From Gossypium raimondii (taxonomy: Eukaryota; Streptophyta; Magnoliopsida; Malvales; Malvaceae): a stretch of 64,000 nucleotides of DNA. A program made the translations under genes and the position numbers. Positions 10,476-24,200 of this stretch are shown one piece after another (the stretch's first letter is position 1; every line of letters starts with the position of its first letter). The notes under the pieces were generated by a model that saw nothing but the letters and a program-made list of their open reading frames with translations, did no database searches and had not been told where the DNA came from. The stretch spans positions 682,001 to 746,000 of the forward strand of contig NC_068572.1 of NCBI RefSeq assembly GCF_025698545.1, given 5' to 3'.

Positions 10476-13312
10476 TCAATCATATGAAACAAGAAACGGA
10501 ATGACCAAAGACATGAATGAATCGTACGAAAGCGTTGCTGAACCTGTATAACCTGGGTCCTTTTCCTTGAATTTTTCGGTCAATCCCTGAAAATTACAAC
10601 AATCATCATAAATTCATAGTCCCATTTTTTAAACAATACCAAAATCTTCCATCAAACAACGGCAAACTATTTCCGATCCGATTTTATCATGAGCCTTACC
10701 AACTAGAATCCAAATAGATCTTAACTCAAACAATCCGAACCCAAATTTAAACAATCCGAACCCAACATGACCTAAACTTATGTTGCTCGGACTCTTTATT
10801 TTGGTTGAAGTACCCAGTTTAGACCCTCTGTTCGACATATGGATAAAAGAATATGACGTCCAAAGATCTTTGGAATGCATCAAAAATCTTACAAAAGTCT
10901 AACCATACCCATGTGAAATACGTATCTATATCCAATACACACACCTGTGTTCGAGTAATATAGACCTGAACAAATAACCTAAAATGATCTGAAATTAAAC
11001 CTGAAGTGAATAGAACTCAAAATACACCAAACCTATAATAACTCAACCTAAAAAAAAAATTAAACCTCAAACCTGAATGACCCGAACAAAAAATAATCTT
11101 CAACAAAATTGACCCTAACCAAAAAGACAAAAAATTTAAAACTATATTGACTCGAACCAAAATCAACCTAATTTGCCCAATTGACAAATCTAGTTAAACC
11201 CTATAAGTGTGGCAAAATCAATTTTGATCGCCAATCCGGTTTTCTTATCATTACTAATAATCAAGAATTTTCCAGATGAATTAAATGAGTTTAAAAATAA
11301 AAAAATAAAAAAAGGAGATGAAAAGGGAGTGAGTAATCTCTAACCTTGATGATCATCCCACATCTGCAAATCAAAATAGAAGATGAGAAAACAACATCAG
11401 TCAGATCGTAGATTATCACATTTCAAATCTTTGAAAGGAAAAAAAAGAAAAGGAAAATGAAGAGAAAAATGTTGCAAAGAAGAAGCCTTACTCAACAAAA
11501 CTATCGAAATTTAGTCCATTATCATACTTGGAAATTAGAAGTTGAAGAACAGAAGGTGGAATTGCATATCCAAGACTGTATAAAGCATCCCTTAGTTCCA
11601 TCAAATCAATTTTCCCACTCCTATCTCTATCAAATCTCTCAAATACAGCCTACAAATTTCGTATCCATGAACGTTAATCGAGTGACTAAAGATGATGTTA
11701 AATCGATGAATGCTATGTTGCTCGGACTGGAGCAGATTGGATGCAAGTATATTCCAACACGAGGATAATTATGTATTTGAAAAGTTCTTAAAAGATAATA
11801 TCTTTGTATGTGTATGGAAAATCAGAGCAAATATTTAATCGCTTACCCGCCAATGACCAAGGCAGCTCCAGAGTGCAGCAAACTCCATGGGGCCTGAAAT
11901 TGAAAATTTTTGCAACAATCATCTAATTGAGCTGTTTTCAAAGGAGAAGTTGAGAAAGCTAATGAGTGCCTAAGAGCAACTTAAAACATTTCTTATACTG
12001 ATTATGTAGCATGACTTACGTGAAAATGATAAACGCTAAAGTGACGTCCGTTTCGTACAATTTTTTCTTATCAGACCTGAGCTTATGTATGATATCAACA
12101 TTATATATATTTGTTTAAGTTAGGCTCAAATTACAAGTTCCGAATTCTGTTCAAGCTTTATCCATATTGTATATTTGGATAAACTAAACTGTTTAGATCC
12201 ATCCGTATTATACAAATAAAAAAGGACTGAATTGAAATAGGCTGAGGCCCTAAATGTTTGAGTATATAATATATAAATAAAACCAATATATTATATAATT
12301 AAGGGTAAATTTAATTTTTGGTCCTGATCTTTACAATAAGGTTACTTCGGTACTTAAACTTACCAATTAGGTCTATTTGAGTCCTGAACTTGAATTTCAT
12401 CAAGATTTGATGTTAACATTTGATGATGTTAATGCATGACACAATCTCAAATTGTCATCATCAAAAGATCAAATTTAGTATCAAAATGGACTTAATTGCC
12501 AAATTGAAAAAAATACAGATACCAAAATGAAACTAGTTGCTAAGTTGGGAAGAAAATTATTTACAATATATATATAACTGAAAAGGCAAATTTCAAAAGC
12601 TAAGAATCCAAAAAGTAAAAGAAAAGCAGCAAGTGGTGACCATTATTTAATTCAATGGGACCAGGAAATAAAAACAATGCTAAAATCCAAAAAAAAAAAA
12701 ACCATTGGAATGCAATCATACTCAAATTTGAATCTGATAGCTTTGCATTTAAGCACCTTAAAATAAACAAATAAATAAAATAGCAACAAGGCAGTTCAAT
12801 TCAATCAATGAGTTTTGTGGTAAACAGTGATTTTAAGACCACTAATTCTTTGATTCAAGTCTCAATTTATGCAGATAATTTCTTCAATTTTATGTTGAAA
12901 ATAGTTAAAAAACAAAAAAAACAAAAGAAATCAACTTACCAATTCTGAGTGAATCATAAGGATTCTTGAACAAGAACATAAGCAACCTTATAGTTCTAAG
13001 ATTAAACCTCTGGTAACCTGAAGACAGTGCCTGCTGCAACTCATATTCATCGATGAATCCACTTCGATCCCTATCTACCATTTGAAACGCCCTTATAACA
13101 TCTGGAGATGTTCCTGCTGGAAATCCGCCACCACTCGGCCCATAACTTGACGATGACGAAGGCGGCGGAGATGGCGTCGGGTACTGTCCGTAATAGCTCT
13201 GGTGCTGCTGATGCTGCTGCGGCGGCTGGTGGTGGTGGTCGTATGACTGTGGAGGCAGCTCCGGCGCCGATGGAGCCGTGGAATGAGATGAATAAGGCCT
13301 CGAAGTTGCCAT
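10476..13312 (-). CDS. CML48: Penta-EF-hand calcium-binding protein (CML48-like)
   Basis: A calcium sensor of the PDCD6/peflin group. Plant members (CML48-50) have unclear partners. Exons, 5' to 3' on the minus strand: 13312-12940, 11893-11847, 11649-11492, 11363-11345, 10586-10476. They join in frame to 235 aa. Residues 1 to about 70 are Pro/Gln/Tyr/Ser-rich (PPQQHQQHQSYYGQYPTPSP), the flexible head typical of penta-EF proteins. EF-hand 1 is DRDRSGFIDEYE and a later one is DRDRSGKIDLME; both keep Asp at positions 1, 3 and 9 and Glu at 12. The rest (FAALWSCLGHW, VECGMIIK, SYDSFMSLVIPF) follows the family's helix pattern with degenerate hands. The start is the only ATG before the Pro/Gln-rich head. 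A 19-bp fourth exon is small but needed to keep frame. Confidence 0.92.
12300..12565. repeat. Palindromic AT-rich element, CML48 intron 1
   Basis: The left part reads 'ggtaaatttaatttttggtcc...ttcggtacttaaacttaccaattagg' and the right part is its approximate reverse complement ('cttaattgccaaattgaaaa...accaaaatgaaactagttgc'). The middle contains 'gatgatgttaatgcatgacaca'. The design resembles the elements at 33245 and 35590. Confidence 0.55.
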
Positions 13313-14957
13313 TTGATTTCAAATTTCAAAAAAAAAAATTCAATTTCAAAGATCTTTGTGCAGAAAGTAGATTTTCAAGTTGGCGGTGGCTTGTATTTAT
13401 ACCAAGGGCTAATTGCACAAGCTTCCTAAACTATGATTTAAATTTTAAATTGATTTTTAAATTTTAAATATTTTTAATTAAGTCCTTAAAGTATCAAGAG
13501 GTCATATCAAATTGGATTTATCTATGGGTATCTGATAAATTGAAAAAAAAAAAAGGATCTTTGTACAATTTTAAGTTGGCGGTGGCTTGTATTTATACTA
13601 AGGTTTAATTGCACAAACCTCCTAATTTAAATTTTAAAATATTTTTAATTAAGTCCTTAAAGTATCAAATAAGGCCATTCTACTAGTTCAATTAAATATT
13701 AATTTGGATATATCTATTTTTGAAACATGCTCATTAAATTGTAAATATATGTACATTATTTGTATGATTAATTTTATCTAAATTTTAAATATTTTAAGTC
13801 ACTTCTTAAAATATCAATATTGTATGAATAAGGCTTTTCTATTCAGGGAGAAACTACGAGGCTCGGCTTCCTTAAAATAGAAAATTTTTATTTAGGCCTT
13901 TTAAAATTTTTAAGTTTTAAATTAGTAAAGGTAAAATTACACTTTTCCCCTAAAAATATAAAAATTAATTTAATCCTTTAAAATCATAAAAATATAAGCT
14001 ATTAAAATGATGAAATTACATTTTGCTATTGTAAATATTATAATTTAATTTCGCCCCTAAAAGAAGTTTTTGGTTTCGTTTCTGTTTCTATTATTTCAAT
14101 TAAATATCAAATTGAATCATTGTACATATATTTTAAAATATTATTAAACTATAAATACTGAATAGATACATATCAATCATATGTTTAATTGGATCTAAAA
14201 TGTTAAAATAGATATCATTAAATTTTAAATGTATATAATTTTAGCTCATCAAATTGAATGATATTTTGAAAATTTAATTAAAATATTTTTAAATTTGAGA
14301 GAGACTTAAAATTTAGCTCATAATTTAAGTGTCTATAATGAAATTAACCCTTTTAGTTAAGTAATAATAATGCAAAACAGATAAACATAAAATATAGAGT
14401 GAAGAGGACACATAGTTTACGTAAGCGTGTATGGTACTTAATTTCCATGTCTTCTAGAGTTTTCTTTCTTATTAATGTTGTTTTAAAGAATTAGTAAAAT
14501 TATAATAAAGAGTTTAATTCCAACCTTAATCATAATAGCTTAAACACTTAAGTGATAATAATATTTCATTTTATAAATAATATAGACAAACTTGAAATAA
14601 ATTTGAGTTGATATTTTAAACACGCAAATATAGACCCAACTCGAACCTAATATCCTGACTCAAGCCATGATTTCATGGCTAAAACCAGTGAAATTACCTC
14701 TAAATAAAAAAATATATATATGAATATCAACAAGGTCATATAGATTCAACGTTTCAACTTAGATGATTTCATGCACAATCATTTTCCTACAAAACGGAAA
14801 AAAATCCCAATCACACAATCTTAAAAAACTAAGCAGTTAGGTTTTTTTTTTTTTTAATAGCTTAAAAGCTAACTATTTGTGGAGATTGCAAAGGAATTTT
14901 GATTAAATAAACATTCCATCTCACCAATTATATAATCCATATTCTAATATAAGCAAA
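13313..14957. other. Intergenic, CML48 promoter side to hnRNP-Q 3' end
   Basis: Contains the CML48 upstream region (a duplicated block: 'agttggcggtggcttgtatttata' occurs at 13378 and again at 13573, about 195 bp apart) and a dispersed repeat at 13860-14075. No other gene seen. Confidence 0.6.
13860..14075 (+). repeat. Repeat G copy (dispersed AT-rich element)
   Basis: Shares the ordered blocks 'tttttatttaggcc', 'taaaattacacttt', 'atttaatcctttaaaa', 'aaattacattttgctattg', 'aatttcgcccc' with copies at 27010, 42090, 45485, 54260 and 62500. Function and class unknown. Confidence 0.6.
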
Positions 14958-17900
14958 TCAATACGGCCGATACCGCCTGTTACTGTTGTCGTTGCTACCG
15001 TGCTTTCCCCTACTGCTTGAACTGCTACCGCTCTTGCCACCACCTCGATTACTACTTTGATGTATCGGCGGGCTTTGTAGTTGCGATCCCGGTTGTTGCC
15101 TGCAGCAATAGATTATCAAGGTTCAATCCTCAGGCAAGCAACCAAGTTACGACTATCGGGTTGTATCACAGCTGGTTATTAGATGATATACGAGACATCC
15201 GGCTTTGTATGGAAAGAACGGGGATACAGATTTTAAGAGGTATGAAATATTGGAATGGAAATAATGTGGAGTTAGATTGTATTTTATCCATTTACTCAAA
15301 AGATAAGTAAATTAGTCCCTATATGTTAGATTAAAAAACAAACTAATCCTTTCTATTAAAAATTTCATCCATTTCTATTAAAAACTGGTGAAGCTGACGA
15401 AATAACTATACAGTTACACATAATATGCCATGCGCATCTCATACCGACATACATAAACCAGTTTTTAAAAGTAGAAATAGATGGAATTTTTAACAAAATA
15501 ATCAGTTCACTTTTTTATCTAACATATGGAGACTAAATTATTCTATTTTCAGAGAAGAATGGGCAAAATACAATTTGATTACTAGTGTAAAGGACTTCAT
15601 GGTACTTTTACCAAATAAAGTTATTGAACTTACAGAACATATCCAACCCGGCCATCGGGTAAAAGCATCGGCATCATTGACATGCCAGTAGGTGTTGGTC
15701 CTCTTCCATAGATTACAGGCTGTAGGAGACAAATTAACACAAAGTTTTAACCATGTTCAACAATCTAATGAACTTTTGCCTCTTTTCCTCGAGCACCCCA
15801 TTGGCACCCGAGAAAGGAAGGAAAAAAGCAGTAAGGTTTTTCAAACTTAGAACCGAAAGCAAAACTGAAAACCCGAACAAACAAACAAATAAACAATCAT
15901 CTGCAGAATATCAAGAAAAAATGATGAAGATATGGATGGAAGCAGTTTAACACACGATCCTATACATGTACGGACAAGTATCTCACCTGTGGAAGGCCTG
16001 CAACACCGTATCCTGGACCTAGAGCACCATAGGCACCCCCAACGGGACCATACCCGACCTGAGGTGGATAACTAGGAAGAAAACCAGAATTCTGAGAACT
16101 TGAACCCCCTGAGGTCTTTTGATCAGTTTGTGGCTTTGCAAGAGAACACTCTACAACTTGTCCTGAAAAAACAGAATAATAATATTCGGAATTACATCCA
16201 TTAAACAAAAACGTAAAATGGATAAGAACTCGATAATCACCATCCAATTCATATTTTTCTGAGCTCTTGAGTGCTTTCATGGCACAAGATCTCTCTGCAA
16301 AATGAACAAAACCAATTCTATTTCTCTCTTGTCCGGGTTTTGCGGGAGGCAGAACCACTTTAGTTATCTTTCCATGATGTTCAAATAGCTTCTTTAGCTG
16401 ATCTTGTGTTACGTCCTTTGGCAAATTCTTCACATACACGGCCTTTACCTACATAAGATAGGTTACCTTAGATTAACAAATCCAAAATATGATAAGGACG
16501 ACACTGACGTTACCAACATGCGATATGCAAAAGAAAGTACGCATGTCAGCTTCAAAGGAAATGAAAAAGGAACAAAGTCCTCAAATGAGACAAGCATGAA
16601 ACTTAAACTACCAAAAGAACCCCGCAAGAAGCTAGAAAGTGAAAGAGAGCAACTTAACTATACCTGAGAAGCAGCAGGAGAATCAGCATTCTTAGGATCA
16701 GCCCAGCTCACACTTGGAGCATTATCACCAAGCCTGAATTCCGGGCTCATCATCTTCTGCCTTGAATACTCGGCACATGCATTGTTATAATACTCAACAA
16801 AGGCAAAACCCCTGTTACTACTTGAGTTCTTCATATCCTGCAAGCACAAAAGCAAATTCACAATATGACATTACCACTAAACATCCCCTTAGAGATCACA
16901 AGTAACCAATAATCGGCAAAAATGCACAAGGTCATTAAACTAACCTTCACTAATTCCAAACCTGTAACTCCAAGACCAACCTCTGACACAACCTTCCTCA
17001 AGTCTTCCTCCCCCCAGTTTCTCGGAATATTACCAATAAACAACCGATGTTTTGATTGGGATGTAGAACATCTAATTTTTCTACCCTGGGAGAGAAAGAT
17101 AGAAGCTACAAAGTTACTTAACAACCAAAGAAACAAGAATGCCATTATCAGAAACAAATAGAACACGGAAGCAGGTACTCCCTATGAGATAATAGAAGAC
17201 TTGTCACCTTAAATTCGGAATTATTTAGCTCATCAATGGCTTTAGACGCCAATTCTACACTTCTAAAGGTCACAAAAGCAAAGCCCTTGTTTTCACTTGT
17301 ATCTTTACCTTTCATAATCCGAACCTATCATAACAATTACGATGTGTCAATGTTTATCTTGTGAAAAGAAAAATAGGGTAAAAGTATCATGCACAAAAAT
17401 GGACAAATTAATCCCTGTACATTAAGCTAAAGAGCAAATTGGTCATTTCTAGTAAAAGTTTCATCCATTTATACTGTTACAACAGGCATGGCTGACGAAA
17501 TAACTAAACAGTTACATGTAGTGTGCCATGTGTACCTTATGCTGACATACAAGGACCAGTTTTTAACCGTAAAAATGGATAAAATTTTTAACAAAAGGAC
17601 TAGTTTGCTCTTTGATCTAATGTATAAAAACTATTTTGCCCATTTTTTGAGTAGGAGCAAAATGCAATCCTACTCTTAGCACAAGGGCTTCCAAGATACT
17701 TTTACCAAAGTTTCTCACTATAGCAAAAGAAAATACCTCAGTAACCTCTCCAACAGATTCACAAAAATCCTTCAAATCCTCTTGAGAAACATCATGTGGT
17801 ATGCCTCCAATATATACTTCGGAACCATGAGGAGGACGAGCAAGAAGCTCGGCACGTTTCTTCTTTTCATCCTCACCTTCAGCATCATCATCCCCATTAG

Positions 17901-18114
17901 CATTTTCGACATCTTGATCTTCCTCTTCTATTTCTTCTTCCTCCTCCTCCTCCTCCTCTTCTTCTTCTTCCTCTTCTTCTTCTACCTCCACTTCTTCATA
18001 CTCCACCTCTTCTTCCATAGTCTCCTCGGGATCGTTATCTTCTTCATCAAGATTGATCCTCTCATCAGATTCAGCAGGCTGTTCAGGCTCATTTGGTCCC
18101 TTTGGCCTCAGCAT
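14958..18114 (-). CDS. hnRNP-Q / LIF2-like RNA-binding protein, three RRMs
   Basis: A nuclear RNA-binding protein. The Arabidopsis relative LIF2 acts with LHP1 at Polycomb-regulated genes, a role I infer only for the family. Exons on the minus strand: 18114-17737, 17324-17208, 17085-16945, 16837-16664, 16448-16241, 16162-15987, 15719-15634, 15099-14958; in frame, 473 aa. Residues about 16-85 are strongly acidic, with a long Glu run. RRM1 has VYIGGI and KGFAFVTF, RRM2 has LFIGNI and RGFAFVEY, RRM3 has VYVKNL and RIGFVHF. A Gly/Pro/Tyr-rich segment and MLLPDGRVGYVLQ follow, and the protein ends RRYRPY, as LIF2 does. MITE-A copies lie in introns 1 and 7. The leader appears to contain a further intron (about 18125-19566). 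Confidence 0.93.
15239..15612. repeat. MITE-A copy 4, in hnRNP-Q intron 7
   Basis: A full-length palindrome; left end GGTATGAAATATTGGAATGG, right end CATGGTACTTTTACC. It makes up most of the last intron (15100-15633). Confidence 0.85.
17377..17706. repeat. MITE-A copy 5, in hnRNP-Q intron 1
   Basis: Ends GGTAAAAGTATCATGCAC and GATACTTTTACC. It fills nearly all of intron 1 (17325-17736), leaving about 50 and 30 bp at its sides. Confidence 0.85.
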
Positions 18115-18124
18115 CTTATGTATC

Positions 18125-19566
18125 TATTTAAACAAGCTTGCAAGGCAATTCTGAAGAAGGCACAGAGGCCAGAAGAATTCAAGGGTAGAAGTACACACAT
18201 ATTGAAAGGAGGAAACAAAAATGATGGCCACAAGGATTTTCAGATATGTATCTCAATTGAAACCCGTGTCACGAGATAAAAAGATTCAAAGGGGTTGCAA
18301 GGTATAATTAAGCAGTCGATTTTAAAGAGAAAGGAAAAAAAAAAAAAGAAATTTCCGAATGATAATTAAGAGGCTTATGTAGTTGGTGCAAGTTTTCAAG
18401 GAATATGAACTTGCTCAAAATCAGAACAATAGTCACAAGACTGCTGTCGAAAAAACAAACAAAAAAGAAAATATTGACATGTTTAAGCTTAAGCCAGCTT
18501 CACGTAATGCAAACTTACAAAAAAAAATTAAAATATATATAAATCAGGCATGACTTTAATGGAAAATGAAAATCAGGCATCATATATATAACCTAATGAC
18601 CAAAAAGTAAAACCAGTCTCAAACTAAATATACAATCACTATACCCTGGTAATAACTTTACATATAATATAAGCACCAAGATTCTTACAGATACCGTAGT
18701 TCGTCCAGTAAAAGTACCATGGAGACTCTTGTATTAGGACTTAGATTGCATTTTTCCCCCACTACTCAAAAAATTGGGCAAATTAGTCTTTATACATTAG
18801 ATCAAAGAGCAAATTAATCCTGTTAAAAATTCTATCCATGTATACGGTTAAAAACAGGTTACTATATCTCAGCATGAGTACACGGAACATACCACATGTC
18901 ATTATATGATTATTCTGTCAGCCATTTCAGTTTCTAACAGTACAAAAGGATGAAATTTTTAACAGAAATGATCAATTTGCTCTTTAGTCTAGCATATAGG
19001 GATCAATTTGTCCAATTTTTTGAGTAGAGGGGACAATATGCAATCTGACTCTTACTACAAGAGCCTTAACTGTTCCGGATTGACCATCAATAAAACAAGT
19101 TTTATGATGGTTCAAAATCTCTCGAAATTATAGAGAGTGCACCCCAATCGACAAATTCAAGAAATTTAAGAATAAGGCCAATAAAACAACACAAAAGTTC
19201 TAACAATCTGTCTTTTGGTATACTAATTAAGGACTAAATTGCAAAGAATGTCATATCTTCCAAGCTACTTATTACATTTCTTAGCAAATCTCAGCATATA
19301 CATAGCCTCAACTAGGAAGCTTTTTTTTCCCTTTTTTTCCTCATGCCTAAAATAAACTCTTTGCTCCACTAAAAGTTCAAATTTGAAGTTCAAAAAATTT
19401 CAAAAACCCCATTGAAGTTCAACAAATACCCACTTCAAATCAGCTCTGAATTAAACGAAATGGGGGGGGGGGGGAAGAAATTAAACCCAGTCTTTTTTCT
19501 CGAGAAACAAGCAGAAATTAGTACTATTTTAATTATGGGTTTTAAGAGAGAAAGAGAAAAATACCC
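18125..19566 (-). other. Probable leader intron of the hnRNP-Q gene
   Basis: On the minus strand, CAACTCGG|GTATTTTTCT near 19566 is a plausible donor and TTTAAATAG|ATACATAAG, a few bases before the ATG, a plausible acceptor. The stretch has no coding potential and carries MITE-A copy 6. A tract of 13-14 G sits at 19461-19474, just outside the inferred intron. Confidence 0.45.
18708..19075. repeat. MITE-A copy 6, in the hnRNP-Q leader intron
   Basis: Left end AGTAAAAGTACCATGGAG; the right arm contains 'gcaatctgactcttactaca'. Both halves match the family palindrome. Confidence 0.8.
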
Positions 19567-19981
19567 GAGTTGAAGCTGTAGAGAAAGAATCTTAAGAAGC
19601 TTCGACAGCTGAGAGAGAAAGTGGCTAAGCTTTAAAGTGTAAAGGTTGGAAGTAATAAAAGGAAAAAAGGAACGCCTAGATTTTCTTTTCCTTATTTTCT
19701 CGGGAAATAAGCATAATATGGGTTGAAAGCTTGAATGCAGAAAAACAAACAAGCCCTAAAAAAGCTTTGATTGAAGAAAGGTTGTACTTATCTTTTAATA
19801 ATCCATTTTTTTCACATTTTTTTTACAAACCATGAACAAATGAATTTGAAGCAGATCTTTATTGATTTTTTTTTTTTCGAAACCACCCACAGTTATAGGA
19901 AATTTTATTAAAGGCACTCAACTTTCTTGTCATTTAATAATATACCACTAATAATAATAAATATTAACTTATGGGTTTTCT

Positions 19982-20345
19982 GGTATAAATACCACAGAAG
20001 TCATTGTATTAAGAATCAGATTGTATTTTGTTCCTCTACTAAAAGAAGACAAATCTATTCTTATATGTTAGATCAAGGAGCAAAATGATCCTTCTATCAA
20101 AAATTTCCCTTTTTACTGTTAAAAATTGGTCTTATACGTCAACATGATATATATATGGTACGCCACGTGTAACTATCTAGTTACTCCGTTAATTACACCA
20201 ATTTTTAATAGTAGAAATAGATGAAGTTTTTAATAGAAATGATTAGTTTACTATTTAATCTAACGTACAGGGACTAATTTACCCAATTTTCGAATAAAGA
20301 GAATAGAATGCAATCTAACTCTTAAAACAATAGCCTCTTTAATAT
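19982..20345. repeat. MITE-A copy 7, intergenic
   Basis: Left end GGTATAAATACCACAG; the right arm contains 'gcaatctaactcttaaaaca'. A diverged full-length member. Confidence 0.75.
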
Positions 20346-20464
20346 TTACAGATTTTTCCTTAAATAATCCCTTAAATTATGCTCTTCTTTTTTTTTCAAC
20401 TTTGGTTATTTTTTCCTTATTTTATTACCTAAACTATAAGCTAATTTACTAAAAAACCTTCACC

Positions 20465-20885
20465 TTCATAATCTTAATATATATTTATATCCAAATTTAA
20501 CTTTCAACGTTTATATTTTTATCAATTTGACCATTTTAAAAGAGTTGAATTATTAATTTTAACATAAATACTAACTAAAACATTAAATGTTCAAATATAA
20601 CAATCCACATGTACTCCATGTTAATTTTTTAATTTTAATTTTGAATAATTTTATAATTTTAAATTATTATTTGACATTACAATGTCATGTTAAAATAAAG
20701 GTGAACTATAACGAAAATTGTCATCTTAACATCATTAAAAATTTAATATTTTAATTAACATTTCCTTAAAGAAAAGCTGTTTGATTTTTTTAAAAGATTA
20801 AGAATTAAATTTAACTAAAAATAAAAACTAAATTAAGAAAATATATAAATATTAAATACTAAATTTGAGATTATCATTCTTGAAA
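20465..20885. repeat. MITE-E copy 1 (AT-rich palindrome)
   Basis: The left part has 'caacgtttatatttttatcaatttgacc' and the central part 'acatgtactccatgtta'; the right part ends with 'aatactaaatttgagatta'. The same order of blocks is seen at 44395-44885 and 61570-62070. Confidence 0.5.
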
Positions 20886-21271
20886 TCTCTACATTCCTCA
20901 TTGTTTTTATTCTCACTCAAAATGGCAAAAATAAGTGTTCCTCAAAATCAAAGCCTACATTTATGTTCTACAAATTAAAAAAGAAAAGTACATTTCTTAA
21001 TAGCAACCATTTGGTTTATGAGAGGCAAAGGAATTTGCTAATAAGGTAGAATAGGTAAAATGATAACAACAATCTATGTTTTACCTGAAGTTTGGGTGAG
21101 TGTCGGAGACAGATAAGTATCCAAGAACGGTATACTCAAATTTTCTGAAGTTTTCCCATATGTTTCAAAGATCATACCCGTACGGGTAGAGCCCCGATAA
21201 CACGAATTACTCGTGTCCGGAAAGGTTGTAGGGAGATATCCAAAATATTGGGAAAATGTAATCTTTTATTT

Positions 21272-24200
21272 CTATTTCATGTATTCCAATACGCTTTGGG
21301 TGATATCTTCAAGGAAGGATACAAAACCCATGACACTTGTTAGGCCGGTTCCGTTGACATCTTGTTCCTCGATAAGGTAGTTCTCGAACACTGAGGCATC
21401 GTCTTGCCCTCCTCGGATGAATATGAGTTTGGGGGTAATACAACGTTCTTGCTTCAATTTGTTAATCGTAGACCGTAACAAACCTGATAAGTACACAATG
21501 GTCTCAGAATAAATCACAAGCTAAAACGGTTTCCATTTCGACTTGTTTGTGCAAGTGATAAAAGAGCTTACAGTCGTGGGGTGGAGGAAAAGGAAGGCTA
21601 GGATCTGCTGTAGATGAGTAAAAGACGATTAATGTCGTATATGCATCGAGGAAAAATATTGGACTACCACTGGTGATCAGAGCAGCACGACTCAATGAGT
21701 GCCGCGGATAGGCTTGTTTATCTGGTGTTGAATATGATGTTAGGACTGGATAGATTGCACGGTGAAGAGAACTTGGTTCCAACGCACTGCACCATATGTA
21801 TGGGAAAAACGAAAAGAAGATCAAAATATGCAGTAAGAATACGAGTTTGCATTTACACTAACATTACAATTAAATCCTCTACCGCGTGTTTGGATCTGTT
21901 GATTATTTTAAGAGATTGTGGCATAAAGAATAACCCAGATCCAAAAATGGAAGTACCATATACCTGAAAAGACATTGCACATAGATCCGGTAGTCAGGGT
22001 GAACACCTTCTTCGTGGAAACGCAGAAGAGGGTTTCGAAGCAAAGCAAAAACCAATCGAGGCAAAGGTTGCAGTTGGGGGCATTGCGAGAATGTAACATC
22101 GAGCTGACCCGTGATAGAACTACTTCCATTCTTGTATTGGATAAGGTTAAAAGCCTCATTATATTGAGAAGTGAGGATTACTAGCCAATCATGAAGCAAC
22201 ATCCTGCCCTCTCTAACTCCTTCCTCCAAAGAGGCTAATATGACCTGTAGAATTGATAAAATGCATATAAACTACTAGAGATGATACTCAGAAATAAAAT
22301 GCTCAAGAACGGAGCATGGACACATGCACGGAAAAGTCAAAAAGAGAGACAAAGAAAGAAGGTGAACCTTGTGAACAAGCAATGATAGAACCACTTCAGG
22401 ATCAACACCATCATAGAGTTCATTAAGATTTCGGGCTGTTCCATACTGCAAAGTTCGTATCCTAAGTCTTCGTTTAATAGAATGTTTTCCTCTGCATAAA
22501 AATTTCACATCAAGCCAATCCAAAAAGTAGCGCCAGAAAGCAATATTGTCTATCAAATATGGTTAACGATTTGAACTTCTAGAAGATTTTGTATGAATTA
22601 TGATAAACCGAAGTCTAAGTTCCTCAACCTGCAGATGAGGCTAGAATATTCATGTCCTCATGAATGACACTCGCATGTATATTTACAACGTTTTTCATAT
22701 TTTTAGACTGACAAAGCTGGTAAGAGTGATTTAGGATCTGAATTTCCGATGGGAATAATATACCTACTAGAAGAAAGCAATTCAGAACCAGGGAGTTCCT
22801 CGGGGGGCACGACAACAGTGTATTGAAATGCAATCTGCACCATAGGTTGTTCAGATGAATGTCTGTAAAGGAGGGGGGAAAAAAGAGTGATTATACAATC
22901 TGAATATATTAACATTGATGCTCCTCAAATGGTTATCACCGAAAATAATGTGGAAGAAAACAAAGAAAATGGAAAGGGGGGATGTTTCAAGCATTCACTC
23001 CATACAAGAAATTAACATAATGGAAAGATGTAAATAACATATAATCAAAATAAAGATAATTACCACTGGGCTATTCATACCTTGAAAAACCAACATTATT
23101 AGCAAATTCAAAGTCATAAGCATATGTTGCATACGAATCACAGCAAATAATGTGTTGCACATTTTCATATTGCGGATCTGGGAAGAAGTGACCATACTGC
23201 AAAAGAAGGGAAAAAGAAGTGAGAAGCAAGAACTGATATATAAAGTTCCTTAGCAAGATGATTTGAAAGAAGTAAGAGGCAGTTACGGAATGGCCAGGCT
23301 TGAATTCAGTAGATGTCCTCAATCTTAGTACACAATTAAAAGCATATGGTCGACTTAGCATTCGATACCTGCAAAATAGCATTAATAAAAGAACTGAATT
23401 TAGTTTCATGTCATTAACAAAAGTAATGATGAAGTGCTGAAACAAAAATATGCACAAAAATCCATCTTTAAGAAAAAGAAGAATAAATTAGAAGTGTATC
23501 TAACCTGAAAGAAAATAACTAATCTACTATCCTTTTGTTATGCCATTAACCAATAGAACAACATTTTAGTCCATTAAAACCTAATGATAGAATTTGAGGA
23601 GAAAACAATTGTACTTACATGTCCTGCGGAAGTGTTGAATCATCTGTATTTGAATACAAGAACAGTGAGCCACCACTTTCTATGCTAAGAAATTTAAGAG
23701 AAGCCAAATCTGTATACTCATTTGTAACAGCAAAAATGTCCACACAAACACCAGCTTGAACAGCCACAGCAGCCTGTAAAATATGTCAAGGATACATTCT
23801 CAACTCATACAGCTAAAATTAGAGAAACTGAAAGTCAATCCAAATCTACCAGATCTTTGTAGAATGGTGTCTGCTCGGGAAGTAAAGCACGGTCTGCATC
23901 CTCTCCTTTACTGGCATATTGCTCACCATACCTTCTTGTATCAAGTTGCCCAGGTCCATGATCAGGAGGACCCGAGAGAAAGGCAAAGACTCTAGCTGCA
24001 GTTACGCACAGAGACACAACAGTATGTAGCACATTACATAGATATTTATGATGCTAAAAAGGAAAAACAAGAGATAAAGATATTGCAATTCAGAAGACCT
24101 CTATGCTTATCACACATACCTAATGCAAATGTATTTCCATATTCGGACCCAAGGTAATTGCAAAGAGCTTCCATTGCCATACCAAAACCTCGACCACCCA

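Noticed and set aside
13108-13467. A 119-codon plus-strand Ala-rich frame
   Set aside because: Antisense of the Pro/Gln-rich head of the CML48-like gene.
17782-18279. A 165-codon plus-strand frame rich in Phe/Leu
   Set aside because: It is the antisense of the Glu-rich first exon of the hnRNP-Q gene (GAA/GAG runs read as TTC/CTC).
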